DNA of 64,000 nt, from positions 191,920 to 255,919 of the forward strand of contig JACVRA010000303.1 in the NCBI GenBank assembly GCA_019828545.1, in the 5' to 3' direction. The notes under the pieces are model-generated. The model saw only the letters and a program-made list of their open reading frames with translations, had not been told where the DNA came from and did not search any database. This DNA comes from Paracamarosporium sp. OC-R06-R3 (taxonomy: Eukaryota; Ascomycota; Dothideomycetes; Pleosporales; Didymosphaeriaceae). Made by a program: the position numbers and the translations under genes. Below, in pieces: positions 34,309 to 47,318 of the stretch. Each line of letters opens with the position of its first letter. Positions within the stretch are counted from its first letter, which is position 1.

Positions 34309-35057
34309 ATATCCACGACATCTCCTGGGCTTCGATCCTAGTCGAAAGGATAATGATTGGGAATAGCGGGTTATCTTAACTGTAAATATTAGAGCTAGGT
34401 CTGGCATAGCTATGGAGGAGTCAGTCGTGTTGCATACGGAAGTTGCTAGGTGGGCTAGCTGCTTTTGGGTTGTATGATGCTTGTTTGTGCAGATATCTTA
34501 GATACCAAACATTGCTACCGAATTTTTGCTAATTCCCAAGTTAGCTTGTTCGTGATAATACCACCATGATTGTCAGCACTTACCTTGACAGCGTTTAAAC
34601 GTCCGCATAACCGCCGTGTTACGGGATTCGACCTTTTACTCATACGGACAGAACAGGGTCTACAATTACTGTAGCACCTAGATCTCCCCTTGCAATTTTG
34701 TGCATATGATGAATCTCTAAAATTATTTGACGAACGATATGCGATCGCTCTTTCATGCTGCGACTCGTAGAAATGGCGGTAGGCACACCAGGCAAAGCAG
34801 ACTTCGGTGAGTTGACTACCCCTTCACCTACATCGGAGGACAGGCTGTTCTAGTCCAACCATAGTTTACTTCAAGTGAAGGTTAACCAAACTTTCACTTC
34901 AACGTGACGCGACCGCGTCTCTCGCCGCCTTATGTAAACAAAGCCTCTCACCAATAGCTCGCGACCACAACAACAAAAACAACGCGTCACACGTGACAAT
35001 GACCTAGTATTAACCCTTTCGTCATAAGCAAAACAAGAACTCAGCTTCATATCGGCT
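34309..35057. other. Intergenic, 0.75 kb
   Basis: It holds the 3' end of the secreted-protein gene and the promoter of the SANT-repeat gene. No gene is seen. Confidence 0.55.
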
Positions 35058-36621
35058 ATGAATACGGCAACGGCTATGAGCCTTCAACCCATCCCCACAC
35101 AGTCGAAGGGACCTGGTGATTTCCAATTCACACCAAAAATCACGATGAGCTCTGCAACGATTTCAACGCGCGTACCCTATCGCTTGATCACAGATAAACA
35201 GCAAAAACCGCCCGCACCTCTTAATCCTCGTCGAATGGAACTGAAAGGATTCCAGAGCTATCTCGTTGAGCGTCTCCAGTAAGTGAAGTTAGGTCAGTCC
35301 GCGATATAGATAGGCTGACTGAATGTTTAGCTACCTTCCGCAAGAGGCACGAAAGAATTTGTTAGCCAACCTCGACAAGATCGGTTGGCCGCTACACCTG
35401 CGATCTATGGAGAGCGCAAGCTGGCAGTTGGAACCAGGCGAACTTTGGGCTCCTGAAGATCGAGAGGTGCTCATGGTGCTACTAGCATATGGTGTAAAGC
35501 TTGAGGACGTCGCTGATGTCTTCTTTGAGGGCCGCACCATCGAAGAGTGTCAGGTCACAATAGAGAAGCTTAAGGCTGGTTTGCCCATGGACTCGATCGA
35601 AGAGTCTGGCGAGGATTCAGAGGTCGCCACCGAAACTTTGACATCCGTGTCACCAGCTGCGTCTGGCACACCGAAAGCCACACAACTATCGGTCACCACG
35701 CGATTCAATAAGCGACTCGTCGAAATTTCCTCAACAGAAGCTCAGTACAATCCCTCTCATCCCGACAGCCGTAAGGATTGGGACCAAGCAGACCGTGACG
35801 TAGTCTGGCGTGCAGTGCAGGATGGATTGACACCGCGCCAGGTTCAGGCCCAGTATCTTCCATTTCGCTCGGAATCTGCCATTCAAACGCGCATGTCAGT
35901 GGAACGAAGGATTCGTGGTGTGCAGGCAGCACCGAGGAAGTGGTCTAATAAAGACAATGCTCTGCTCTTGAAGCTCAGAAGTGAGGGGGAAACCTTTGAG
36001 GATATCGCGCCACAACTGTCAAGGGAGAGGATACTGCAACAGATCGAAACTCGCTATCATAGCCTCAAGAAGCAAACCGAGGATGGCTTAATGAAAGCCG
36101 AATTCAATCATATCGAGGAAAAGGGAGGCGAAGAGAAGGAAGAGCAAGGTGTGCAGGCGAATGAAGATGACGATTCCGACTACGTGGAAGGTTCACCCCA
36201 AACTGCTAAGCAAACAATGACGCCTAGCAAGCCCAAAACAGCCAGAAAAACTGTTACCTCTAACAGCACGCCAAAAACGACGCCTCCCTCCATCAATAGC
36301 ATCCGTACTAAGCTTCTGAATTCTATCGATGCTCAGTACCTGTCTGCAGATCAGAAGAGGGAACTGAGAAAGGCGCTTGGCAAAAACAATTGGCCAACAC
36401 GGTTCATGACGGTAGCGGAGTACCAAAATCCACTACCCAAAATAGGTGCAAGATGGACGGACCAGGACACTAAAGCGCTAGGATGCATTCGCAATGTGGT
36501 GCCTGGGCTGCCTTACAAGTTCATCTGCGATTTCTACCCTGGTAGGTCTGAGACAGCAATCAGACATCAATACAACACGAAAGTGAATCCGGGACCGAAC
36601 TACAGCGGCCGAAAGAGATGA
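35058..36621 (+). CDS. Protein with four SANT/Myb-like repeats
   Basis: Two exons (35058-35278 and 35331-36621) give 503 residues; the 52-nt intron splits a His codon. Four Trp-led three-helix units of the SANT/Myb type are visible: about residues 112-155 (LWAPEDREVLMVLL), 224-266 (WDQADRDVVWRAV), 278-322 (WSNKDNALLLKLRSEGETFEDIA) and 449-492 (WTDQDTKALGCI). A helical element with a WP pair precedes the first and the last unit, so the protein ends are related by duplication. An acidic and then basic, Thr/Pro-rich linker lies at about 330-400. Myb/SANT units bind DNA or histone tails, so a nuclear role is inferred. No ortholog name can be given. Confidence 0.8.
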
Positions 36622-38103
36622 GCTCCAATTCAGGGCGAGGAGTAAGGCAAGCGGTCGACCTTCGGCATGGCTGTCAATCGTTCTTCCGTACAACCATATA
36701 CATCGTTCATTGTTCTCGTATGCCAGTTGGCTAAAAGTTTGAACTACAATGCTTTGACCCGCGATGGTCGCAAAAAGGGTTGTACTGAATGCTTGATACC
36801 CAGGATAGGTGATCTTTGGTGGCCCTAAGGTATACTTCAGTGGAGTTCACGACAAACAATGAAACATGCTTCTGAAGCAGCCATTAATATTGCTTTCTCA
36901 ATCGTTATTTGCTAAAATTCACGAGTTTTGTGATAGTTCAGCCATGCTTCCAGTATACGACGTCCGGTTCCATTCATCCAGTGTCTATAGTATGACCGAC
37001 CCACTAGTCAGGCTGTTGCATAGCGAGGACAGAAGCTTCAGAGCAGAGATTGCTCCTACAGATCAATGTAAGAGAAATCCACTTCGAACGATTAGTGTTA
37101 GTGACGATCTAATCACTCAAGCAAGATGGCCTTGATCGGTCGGTTCAGAAGCATTTAACTCTTTGCGATTCGACCCACTGAGTCTGATTGAGATTGTGCT
37201 CACCACAGCCTATCCGCGCCTATTCGAATTTAGATCGCTGCATTCATCGACGAGGAGATGATAGTGGCTTGATCGATTAAGATAGCCTAGGCATGAGACA
37301 AGCGCTGATTTTTGTCAATGGAGCGTGGCTTTTGGCATGTAGAATCGCAATTGACCTTGTGATTTCTACTCAAACCCGACTTGGAACCAATAGATGTTGC
37401 ATATTAATCATCGTTTGGTTTTAGGGTCGCTTCACTTGCGACGATAGAATATTTGGACAACTCTAGCGTACAACCGAGACTGATAAGAAGCGTCATATTT
37501 GGTTATAACCCAATCAGAATAGGGAGGAGAAAGAGGCAGCGTGCATCAAATGCCAAGGAGGAATTTCTGTACAATGATAAGTAATCGACTTTGAAGCATT
37601 TGTCCACGTAGCATTTCGTTATGATAGGCAAAGCGATAGGTCATTGTGAGAAACGTGATCATTCGTACTATCTTTAAGAATGGAGGGCCGTCGCTGTAAA
37701 CTTGATTGCCTTCCGCCCCGACATGAGTCGATCATATCTGTTCAATGGCTCTCAGGTGCTATCATACTAGCCGTGGGATCTACTAACACCCACCATACGT
37801 ACTGGCAGCGCAACCCTCCACATGTGCACGAGGTTCTAAGAAAGCCACTATTATGAAGGAAAAAAAAAGAACCGAGAAGAACACAGCAAACGTAAGGAAT
37901 GGAAGCGGTTGAAGCCCGTTAGGAACGTATCCCCTTGAACTCTGTAGCACTATCAATGCCCATATCATTAGGAAATATAGAATACGAAATCTTCATTAAT
38001 GATCGTCATCGTAGATTGTTTAGAGAAATAAGAACTTCATGGGGGTGAAAACGTATGAAGAAATCAAACTGATCAAAGACGCAGCGGCTACATCTTTTGT
38101 CGT
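36622..38103. other. Convergent intergenic region, 1.5 kb, AT-rich
   Basis: It lies between the convergent SANT-repeat and DUF6590 genes. Only short frames are present; nothing is supported. Confidence 0.55.
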
Positions 38104-39347
38104 TTAACGAATACCCGCAAGGTCAGTATTGGCATCATAGGCGCCGCTCGGAGCTGGTGGTGAAGTTGATCCTCGTTCGTTCTCTTCTCTAAAATATCTA
38201 ACGACAGAGCCGAGATGTTCAGGAACAATATTGCCGATTTCCTTGACTTTGACGTTCATCTCGATAAGGTATGCTTTAGCGAAATGAAGACGAGACGTAG
38301 GTTGTATGCAGACACTGGCGTCAGCAGGTTCAATGCAGATCGGCGTCTTTGTCAGACCCGCTTCATATTCGCCTTGGAGCAAAACTGGGCTTTTTCCACG
38401 AAGGTAGACAGCAGAGTGCTCAGATGCGATGCAACCGGTCTTGAGGCATCCCCTTTTGGAATATGTGGATATGGGGCTAGAAGTCGGCATTAGATCTATT
38501 ATCATAATGCGTTTGGGTCTTGCATACCAAGCATAAACAAAACCGCGCTTGACCTCAACGATTACGAATCTACGGATCTGCGAGAACGCCCTCTCTCCGT
38601 ACTGGACGATCGTGATGTTATCGTTCATAAGATTCGGGTCGTTAGCACTTGCTGCTTGAACATGCAGCATTGCAAACACCTATAACAAGACCAACAAAAT
38701 TAGTCACAGTGTATTGAGCGAAAATCTAGCGCTCTTACCTTGCCAACCTGGAAGAACGAATAGGTCTCACTGCCGGACCTCATGCGATAGCCTGGATTGG
38801 TCAGCTCTACCCTGTGGTCTTGCTGAGACCTAGTTTTACTTACTGCAATCCAATCTCTCATACTCGCCTAGTAGAGGGGTACCTTTAATAAGGGTTGGAG
38901 GCCACTCGATAGTAGAATCAACTCGCGTCCGTCTCCTCAATTTTCAGCCGATGCATTGCATACTATCGGAACTTAACGTACGAGATTGACGTAGGATCAT
39001 TTCCCCCATTCATTCCGTATCCATTGTTATGAGTCAGAGATTGTTGATACATGAAAGTGCCTGCTGGATACTGCTGAACGCTTCCCGGAGAAATCATCGA
39101 GGTATGTTGGGGCCCGGCATACTGCGGGGCGGTTGCCGGAGAGGACGCCGGAGAGGACGTCGGATATTGGGATGTGGTTTGCGCTTGGCCCTTCTGATAA
39201 TGATAGGAATAGCTGCCTTGAATGACGTGAGCATAGAATCAATCTAAAAGTGCTATAACATGGACACTGACCGTCGTAGTTCTGAGTTACATAATAATAA
39301 TCTTCACGATTGGGATCCCATCGCCAGGCCGAACTACCAGACGCCAT
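38104..39347 (-). CDS. DUF6590-domain protein
   Basis: Five exons (39347-39272, 39216-38982, 38935-38844, 38791-38739, 38679-38104) give 343 residues; introns of 55, 46, 52 and 59 nt all keep frame. The N-terminal 100 residues are Tyr/Ser/Gln/Pro-rich and disordered, starting MASGSSAWRWDPNREDYYYV. The domain follows: LIKGTPLLGEYERLD, then SYRMRSG, FFQVGKVFAMLHV, QIRRFVIVEVKRGFVYAW, PISTYSKRGCLK and a final NVKVKEIGNIVPEHLGSVVRYF. These blocks and their order are those I associate with fungal DUF6590, a domain of unknown function that is often multicopy in Dothideomycetes and Eurotiomycetes. It is divergent from the coiled-coil gene at 40065. Confidence 0.8.
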
Positions 39348-40064
39348 TTTGTCGATTCTTGTGATGATCCCAGCTCGCAAGGGACGCTTAGAATTAATAC
39401 CTGCGGCGAGCGATGCGGCTCTGCGAATGCTGCCATATCGGTAGTGATTGAGCTCATGGAGGGTGTGTGATCATCGCAGTAGCGGCATGGCATCGCAAGA
39501 TCTTCTCCACTCTCGCGTGTGGAGCATGCAGATATCTGCAGAGGTCTGCATGGAGCTGGTGGAATGTGACTTCGCTTGCTCGCGCATGTGGCTGACTATC
39601 CTTGCGCCAAGCCAAGGGCTGCATGGAATGGATGAAAGCGGGTTGTCTAGGGTACGCTCCGTGCCGGGACCATCCTCCCGGGATTAGGCCACGCCATCAT
39701 CCCACGGACGCGTCGTGGTCACGAACAGGCCACCGATAAGCCTCGGACTACCGCATACCTCTGTTGGCCCCTACATAACACTTGTGCCACTCGCTTCAGT
39801 CATCTAACTGTTCTCGCCCCCCTGTTATTTGGAACAAGGCGCCTGCAGCCCTAGTATTAGTACCTCTTGCATTTATCCATCTATACGAGGCGTTGCAATC
39901 CTTCCGTCCAGTACGGGTTTCGAACTATACACCAACTTCGGCACTCCATATCACCATCGCAAGGCTCACGCACAAGGGCCGCAAGCTTATCCTTCAGTTT
40001 TTCTGCCAGGAGACGATGACCGCTATTGATCTTGGGTTCATCTCCATGCACCACTACGTATGCT
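39348..40064. promoter_or_regulatory. Divergent intergenic region
   Basis: 717 bp separate the DUF6590 start and the coiled-coil protein start. Frames here lack an ATG or overlap the downstream gene in another frame. Confidence 0.5.
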
Positions 40065-41735
40065 ATGCAGGCAGAGGGGTTTCCACGCTACTCGAGCTAC
40101 AGCAACGGAGCGATTGGAAATGGTATGGAAACCCGGTCCTTGGAAACCCCAGCGGAGAATCGAGATTCACCGCTTCGGAAAAAAATACACGAGATTACAC
40201 TTGCTCAAGAAGATGTGTCACAGGCGAGACAGGACTTGCTTGTTGAGCGCTCGAAGACTAGATCTGCTGGAGAAGCTGTGCGATTGCAACGCAATGTGAC
40301 AGGAAATACTGAGGGGCAGTTTCTAAACACCTTACGCGACTTCTACAACGCTAATATAGGAATGTTTCCACCATCGATCACGGAAGCATATGAAAAAGTC
40401 ATGGAAGAAAGGGACCTTCTAGGCTCAATTGAAGACGATTATTTTCAAGCTGATCGAGCTCTTGGGGGATCAGAATGGAGGTTTATGCAGAAAGAAACGA
40501 TGCTTTATCAATTTCAACTTCCTAACTTGCTTGACCGTATGGAATCGGAACTCTCAGAATACAGTGCGAGAAAACCAACCCGTCCACCGCCACCCCCCGA
40601 GCCGGTTTTGCTCGGAGACGACACGATTCTTGTCTACGACGCTCCTCCTCCTCCTCCGTCGCCGCCTTCATCCCATATATTACAACCGGATCCACATATT
40701 TCAGTGGGCAGGACTTTGATACCATGGATAGAGCCTATGGAGTCGTACCCGGCGTCCTCACAAGCTTCGCAGGTCTCTTATTCAACACCCATGGCTCGAA
40801 AACCGGATAATATAGCAGAAGTGGAGGGCCCTACGTCAACGACACCTTTATCGCAAATCGAGGCGCAATACCAACAGGCCGTGGCGGAGCAGGACGATCT
40901 TAGGAAACAGTTCAATCTACTGCGCTCACAACAGTTGGGACTGCTTGAACCAGAATTTGGTAAAGGTAGAAGACATGTCGAGGCGTCTATAGACCATATC
41001 TATTCTGAAGCCTTGTTCGAGCAGTACAGCGAATTGTTGACAAAACTTTCGCAAACTGACGTTAAAGTCCAGAAGCTTCGTCAAAAGAGGCTGGAAATCC
41101 ATCTAGACTCCGAGATTAAGCGGCGGATGTCTGACGAATGGATGCTAGATTGTGTCAAGACCAATGCCATTGAGCGGAAATTATATCTAAACATCTTGGA
41201 GAGAGAAGGAATACAAGTGTCGGATGATGATTCTTTAGATGAATGCTCCGAACGTTACTGGTTCTCCGAAGCCATCAATCCTTCATCGTCATTTAATGAT
41301 CAAGTTTCTTTGGAGATACGGGGCGATTCTGCTGATCGACCCAACTCACCACATTCTGCTGACGGCAGTATTGTTGAGTCTACGCAGATTAGTAACACGC
41401 TCGACACTTCCACCCATCCAGCAATAGAATTTACCCTGCAAAGCCATCCGTTCTCAGCATTGAATAAGGAGTTATCTAAATTTCAACAATATCATTCACG
41501 AAGTGTTCCGGATGTTACTACAGGAATCGAGGAAGAACGCCACCATTTCGACTTAATGATATCGCTCTTGTCGCCAAGTGACTCAGGGAAGTCGAACATT
41601 AAGTCTTTAGAAAAAACACGAGGACGAACACGCTTTCTGGCCCTATTTCACCGTCGTAGTAACAGTATGTCTGCAATTGTTGAGCAATGGAAGGCTGTAA
41701 GTGTTCTCGATTGTGTACATATCATCTCACAATAA
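40065..41735 (+). CDS. Coiled-coil, proline-rich protein of unknown function
   Basis: One long exon gives 556 residues from the first in-frame ATG (40065); the open frame upstream starts at a TTG. Two coiled-coil stretches are visible: about residues 37-75 (RKKIHEITLAQEDVSQARQDL) and about 265-360 (QIEAQYQQAVAEQDDLRKQFNLLRSQ to KVQKLRQKRLEIHLDSEIKRR). Between them lies a proline-rich linker (RPPPPPEP and APPPPPSPP). The C-terminal third is Ser-rich with a basic block KTRGRTRFLALFHRRS. A strong donor (GTAAGTG at 41697) lies 13 codons before the stop. Use of it with the AG at 41747 would replace the tail and end at 41777. The protein could be a cytoskeletal or septal adaptor, but nothing identifies it. 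Confidence 0.7.
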   Translation: MQAEGFPRYSSYSNGAIGNGMETRSLETPAENRDSPLRKKIHEITLAQEDVSQARQDLLVERSKTRSAGEAVRLQRNVTGNTEGQFLNTLRDFYNANIGMFPPSITEAYEKVMEERDLLGSIEDDYFQADRALGGSEWRFMQKETMLYQFQLPNLLDRMESELSEYSARKPTRPPPPPEPVLLGDDTILVYDAPPPPPSPPSSHILQPDPHISVGRTLIPWIEPMESYPASSQASQVSYSTPMARKPDNIAEVEGPTSTTPLSQIEAQYQQAVAEQDDLRKQFNLLRSQQLGLLEPEFGKGRRHVEASIDHIYSEALFEQYSELLTKLSQTDVKVQKLRQKRLEIHLDSEIKRRMSDEWMLDCVKTNAIERKLYLNILEREGIQVSDDDSLDECSERYWFSEAINPSSSFNDQVSLEIRGDSADRPNSPHSADGSIVESTQISNTLDTSTHPAIEFTLQSHPFSALNKELSKFQQYHSRSVPDVTTGIEEERHHFDLMISLLSPSDSGKSNIKSLEKTRGRTRFLALFHRRSNSMSAIVEQWKAVSVLDCVHIISQ

Positions 41736-44700
41736 TATGGAGAGAAGTCATTCGACGATAAAGATCTTGTCAATTAAATATTTTACGAAATTATATTTCT
41801 TATGACCAAAGGAATGTTTCTCTATCTTGCATGAATGTGAGCATAGTGCCTACCACATTGTATAAGCAATAAACACGATTGTGATTGATACTTAAGAATG
41901 TTACATACCCGCAATTCTGACCTTGATCCATTTTCTGGCATTGTATAAACTGATTTCGGCAGCAGACAACATTATCATTTTCTAAATCTGCAGCAATGGA
42001 ATGTCTTCATGAACCTTCCCACGAAGCCCCAAAAGATCACAAGTACACAATAGACAGTATTTCTCAGGTTTTCATTTTTGAACCATTAGTCAAGCCTGCA
42101 GTGAATACTCCCGACCTATTGACCCGTTCGGTTTCCTCTCAGTTCGTATCCTGCCGTGCTCGGACCGTACGAAGCAGCCCGCGCCTGCTTCCTCCGCAGT
42201 TCCATTTTCTGACCGCATCCTAGGCAACGAATCTCACCCGAGGGATTTGCCTTGCATCGCGGGAGCTGAATATCGTTAGAAAATATCCATCAAACTCTTG
42301 CATCTAATTACGCACATACATGCCATTGCTCGATTGGCTATCCATTTCTTTTTCCAACGGAATAATATTGTGATATGTCAACGAATCAGGACATGGGTAA
42401 TTGTTTATCCAGGGATAACCCTGTGTTGCGCAACTCGTGTTCCTCAGCCTTGTAGGGTGCCAGAAGGGCGAGCCGATAGACCCAATCAATCGGGCACATG
42501 TGTCCATAAGATAGCGCATGCCACTTGCAGCTTGTACACCATCATTGGCAGAAGGCGATCAGGCAACCAGGCAATCTCCTGCCCTACAATGACTAGTCAC
42601 TCCTCCCGCCATACGGCTTTATCTTGCGACACGACGAAACCAGCTCAGCTACTGTATGTCCAGCCTGTCAGAGTACGACGCGCTCCATCAGATGATTTGT
42701 TTTTGATTAAGCGGCTCTGGTCGAACACGAACACAGGCATAAACTGCGACAATCAAAGCAGAAGAATCGAACGGAGGTAGACGCAAATTGGTCATACCAC
42801 CGTCTGAATCAGAGCTGAATGGTCTGAGTCATATGTAAGAGGCCGCGTGCGGCATGTGCAGTGTATCAGCTTCCCATTCAATATCGGCTTTGCGTTGATC
42901 GTTGATTATCTGCGAATCTCAGCTTTGCCGCAAAGGCTGCCTTTTTGACGCATTAATACGCCCGACTATTTTGAGGATTTACAGTGATATGACTATGAGA
43001 TGTTTCTCGCCTGATAACATATAGCGTTCAACCATCCCACCTTGTAAACGCCCAATTAATCCCAGCAGCTTGTGCCTTGAACCGTGCCCTTCCCGCACCC
43101 CGCTATGCATCCCAGTCGATCAGAAAACGGTGACCCACTTTGCTGCACCGAGAAAAATATCTTGCAGCGTTGGCTTCATTAGCTCCCGTGTAGTGGTTAC
43201 ACATCGCGTCTCTCTACCGTACCCGTGGTATCGTTAAACTGTTGGGCGGGCTTGAATGATCAGAAAGAATATATCCCATCCGCGCTCCGCAGGATGGGTC
43301 ACAAGGATCCAAGACCTGCAAGATAGCTGCAGTATGCGGGCTAGTCACTGGACTGCGTTTCTGTGATAGGACACCCATATGCGACTGCAGGGAGGGTGGT
43401 TGAATGCAGCTTGCGCGTGCCACCAATTTCTGCGAGAGTCGTACTGGGAACACCCCCTTGCTCTCCAGCACTTTTGAATCCGGCCCGCGTCTGACACTAA
43501 CTCGGCCCGCCGAAAAGGCAAATATGTCTCTGGCCGAGTGTCGCAGTTACGATCCATTGCTACCACTGCCGACCTCAGATATGGGTCCAGTTATAGCATC
43601 CTAAACATATGCGGAATGCAGTGCTTCCTTCCGTCTAAACCGAACCAATGGAAATGTGAAGCAACTGATCATGCGCATCACTGCAGGGTGTTACACGCCC
43701 CGGTACACGCTTGAGTGGGCGCACATCAATCGGCGATTATCACGACTCCAACAAGTCGGTAAGGCAACTCGTAAGTTGCAATGACATGGGTGCAGTTCTC
43801 GTACAGCGTATAAGTGCGAGGCTGCCAAAGCCCTAGTCAGCTTCGAGGCTTGTAATCTGAACATGGGATTGGAATGAGTGGGCAGATTCGAGCGGGGAAC
43901 GTTCAGTATGCAGCCACTTCCGAAACCGATAGTTGTACTGCATATATGGTATGGGTCTGGGACACTGGCAATGGAGGACATGGTTTCGTCTGCCGGGATT
44001 CATTCGGATTTCAGATGCCTGATACACGACATGCGACTTTCATTGCTGGAATCACAAACATAGCAACCATGTCAGATTCGCCTTTTCAGGGCCAACAGTG
44101 GTGCGACAAGTAATCCTCAGCTATGCGGCTATGACGCTTTGCGATGACAAACGAGCATGAGTCGTTATCATTCAACTCGGTAGCTCGGGTACTATCACAT
44201 TCCATTTTCGTAGCAGAGCCTCACGTTGTTCCGTCGAGCCGGACCGCAACTCGGCAAATCCTTGGCTCTGGTATGTCGCCTTAAAGCAGGCAATCTGCGC
44301 TAGTCCAGCCACAGAAAGATGGCCGGGTCTGTTCCTCTGAGTAATCGTGGGATTCTCTCGTATATCTAGCTGGTAGTTGACAAGGCAACGTGGGATGCAA
44401 ATACATCGCCGGATATGGATAACCTTTGCCTGAATGCCAATATTTGCGCAGACGAAATTGACTTCGGGTAAAATGGATATAAAACACGTGATGTCGTTCT
44501 TTTGGTTCAGCCAAACAGCTACCGTGGACTATTTCTCACGCTAACATCTTACATGCTATGCCGACTATCAACGTCTGTGTTCGTACGAACATGCTTCTCC
44601 TTAGGATTAAACCTTTGAGATGATAATTCAATGAGATACAGGACATGAATCATGCAGGCTCATTTGGTAGTCATTGCATATGTCTCTCTGATGATGGGAT

Positions 44701-44981
44701 CTTGTGATCGCTAACTATCAGAGGGCTCTTTTGAGCTGATTGGAGATATGACCACTCGAGTGATTATCGTAGCTTGTGACTATATGTTTCTACTCTTACA
44801 ATAAATGAAGCGAGGGGCAAATTCCGTGCCAGTATTGTTACATTCAAGATCGACTTGAGGTGGTGGGTGATGTGTTTTCAAGCCAAACAGATTGACGTCT
44901 AGTCGACCTGCTATCAAGGTGAATGACGATGCCTCCTGTTTTGGCATTCAATCATTCTGTCAGGTTGTAGTTCAGTGACTC
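41736..44981. other. Intergenic, 3.2 kb
   Basis: No gene is supported. Scattered frames of 60-160 codons show no family pattern, and many lack an ATG. The stretch next to the Zn2Cys6 gene should hold its 3' UTR. Confidence 0.5.
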
Positions 44982-47318
44982 CTAGAAGAGCCACTGCGTT
45001 TGCAGGTTTGCTTGATCAAAGGTCCAGTTCATTGCATCTAAGCCATAAGGATCGTTCATACCGTTTGGCATCTGCTATGAAACATTAGCAAAATAAAGAC
45101 AATCAATGGGATAACGCGACTCACTATAGGTTCCCAATCGGCAAACATCTCTGGTGTTAGGTCTAGGCCAAAATCTCCTAGTTCTGCTTCGTTTTGCTCA
45201 GGCATGTCATTTGTAACCATATTTTCCAGTATTGCCATACCACGCTCTTCAGCTCTATCTACAGATTCCATGAGCAACTTCGCAATCTCGGGCTTCCCTA
45301 ATCCTCTTGCAAGGCCGTCCATATATGCCTTCATTAGGCATACAAATACATGTCCCTTGACGTTTGTCTCTCCAGCTTCCATGCACCACAACGTCCATGC
45401 TTTGCCTTCTTCCAAAATGGCAAATAGGTCTCGTCGCATTGGCGTTGGACTTAAACTATCATCCTCTTGGAGCTGTGTTCTCATTTCGACGGCAATCAAC
45501 AATACCGCCTGCATCGTCGACGATCGTAGGAATCCGTGACCGCAGGCGACCATTCGCTGGAAATCAGTGCTCCCAGTTGTCGTTATACCGTTAGATAAAG
45601 AGATACCTATACCGTCCGAAACCGGATATGTTGCGTACCACATCTTTAAAGCTGTGTCGAGAACTGATTTTCTCGAGTACGCGTACTTGGCGTCGTTCAC
45701 AGCGGGCATAAAGAAAGGTGCGTTGAGAGAACACAAATAGCGATTCATGATCGTATCAACCATGCGTATTTGGAAATCATATGGCATGTTGCCATGTTTT
45801 GGGTCGAATGCACGAAGGGTGCCTCGCAACGTCCTATAGGCTTCCCGAAGCTCCGCATCAAGCCGTAGAGTCTCTTCGTATGTGCCACTAGACGTGAAAT
45901 TATTAAGGAATCTGGCCACTGCAAGACGGGCTGGTAAAGTCTTCCTTAACGCAATAGAGACTGATGCTTGTGTTAGGCAAGTAATAGGTCGCGGAACCGC
46001 TTCATCGTTTTCGAGCTGGTCGTCATCAAAGTTTCCAGCTGGCTGAGTATCGTAGTCGTCCTGGCATATGAGAGGCGGACAACCTGCATTGAGGCTCGCT
46101 TGCAGGCAAAGCTCAAGAACAGTATTCCAAAGCCGTCGGTGCATTTCGTTGGCGTATACTGTTCTTGCTGGTAGATGAGCTGGGTCTCTGTGCAGTCCTA
46201 AGAACATCGATGACCGTAACAAGTTTCCTGTGGACAGGAACACCATGTCTTCGCCCACAGCAACGGTTTCCCGCGCAAGTAGCTGTAGGCAATAGATCTG
46301 TATATATTGAATATTGAGTCGATGTTTGAGATGTGGATTAGAAATCCAAGTCTCTGCTTCGTGGACCCATCGCATAGCAGAGGGACGAAGCGTAAATTTG
46401 TCGTCATAGACTGCTGCACCGATTGCTAGCATTAGCTTTAATTGTACCAGGAATGTGGGATCGGGATTGGTATCCGTCACCCATAAAGATTCATAGGTTC
46501 TCTTGAACGAAGGAACATGAATTATCCGATAAACGCCCTCGTGGGTACGGAGATAGCAATCTACCAGATCGTCTGCGATCTGTTTTGGGGGCAGCTCCGG
46601 CGTTGGTGGACATGGCCATGGCGGTTCTCGTTGGGATTTGACGACTTTCGCTATTCGTTTGCACTTTTGCATGCCTGCGAAGATTTTCTCGCAAAACTCT
46701 TTTGTGGTGACCTCTTTTGATTGTGCGTCAATCATCTGGGCAATATCTTTGACCAGGACTATGCTCAAGTTCATCCAGTGGCTCTGGCCGTACATCCGCT
46801 TCTTATGCGTAAGGCTGCGATGCATTCTGGGAGATTGACCGAGCGCAGGGTTGCCATGGTGAATGTAGAAAGTGCCTCCGATACGGCTCTCTGCTGTTTC
46901 GATACTGGATATAGGGGGTGTAGCAGTTGCATCAATAGAAGAAGCTGGGGGAACAAGTTTCATCGATCGTTTGAGCGCATTCTCCAGTTGATTCTCGAGG
47001 ACAGTGATGCGAGTCCTCATAGAGTCCATGTCAGGAGTTGCAGCTGTTGCGGATGTCGTCGTGCTGGATGATTCATCGCGATCACTTTCTCGTGGGCGAT
47101 GAGGCAACACTGGCAAAGTCTCATACTCGCATGCATTGTTTCGAGATCGAATGCAATTGCTGCAAGGTGTCTCGCGATTACAGCGGATCTTACGCTGCCT
47201 ACATAAAGTGCAGGACCTGTGGCCGAGTAAGCTTAGCGCGCTGGTTTAGGCAATCGGGAGTAATGCCTACTTACACCGCAGGGCGTCTCCGCCGACGCTG
47301 GGGTTGGGGCTCAGTCAT
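44982..47318 (-). CDS. Zn2Cys6 transcription factor with fungal_trans domain
   Basis: Three exons (47318-47275, 47216-45125, 45074-44982) give 742 residues. The zinc cluster starts in exon 2: C17-x2-C20-x6-C27-x5-C33-x2-C36-x7-C44, with RQRKIR as the basic run. A Pro/Thr linker and a coiled segment (DSMRTRITVLENQLENALKR) follow, then the regulator middle homology region from about residue 190 (LVDCYLRTHEGVYRIIHVPSFKRTYES, YIQIYCLQLLARETV, LLRSSMFLGLHRDPAHLP). The C-terminal exon codes for MNDPYGLDAMNWTFDQANLQ, a possible activation tip. This architecture is that of a large fungal family controlling metabolic genes; targets are unknown. Genes for a GNAT and another Zn2Cys6 factor follow upstream on the same strand. 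Confidence 0.88.

Noticed and set aside
39782..40246. 154-codon plus frame
   Set aside because: Starts at TTG, overlaps the coiled-coil gene in another frame and has no coding pattern.
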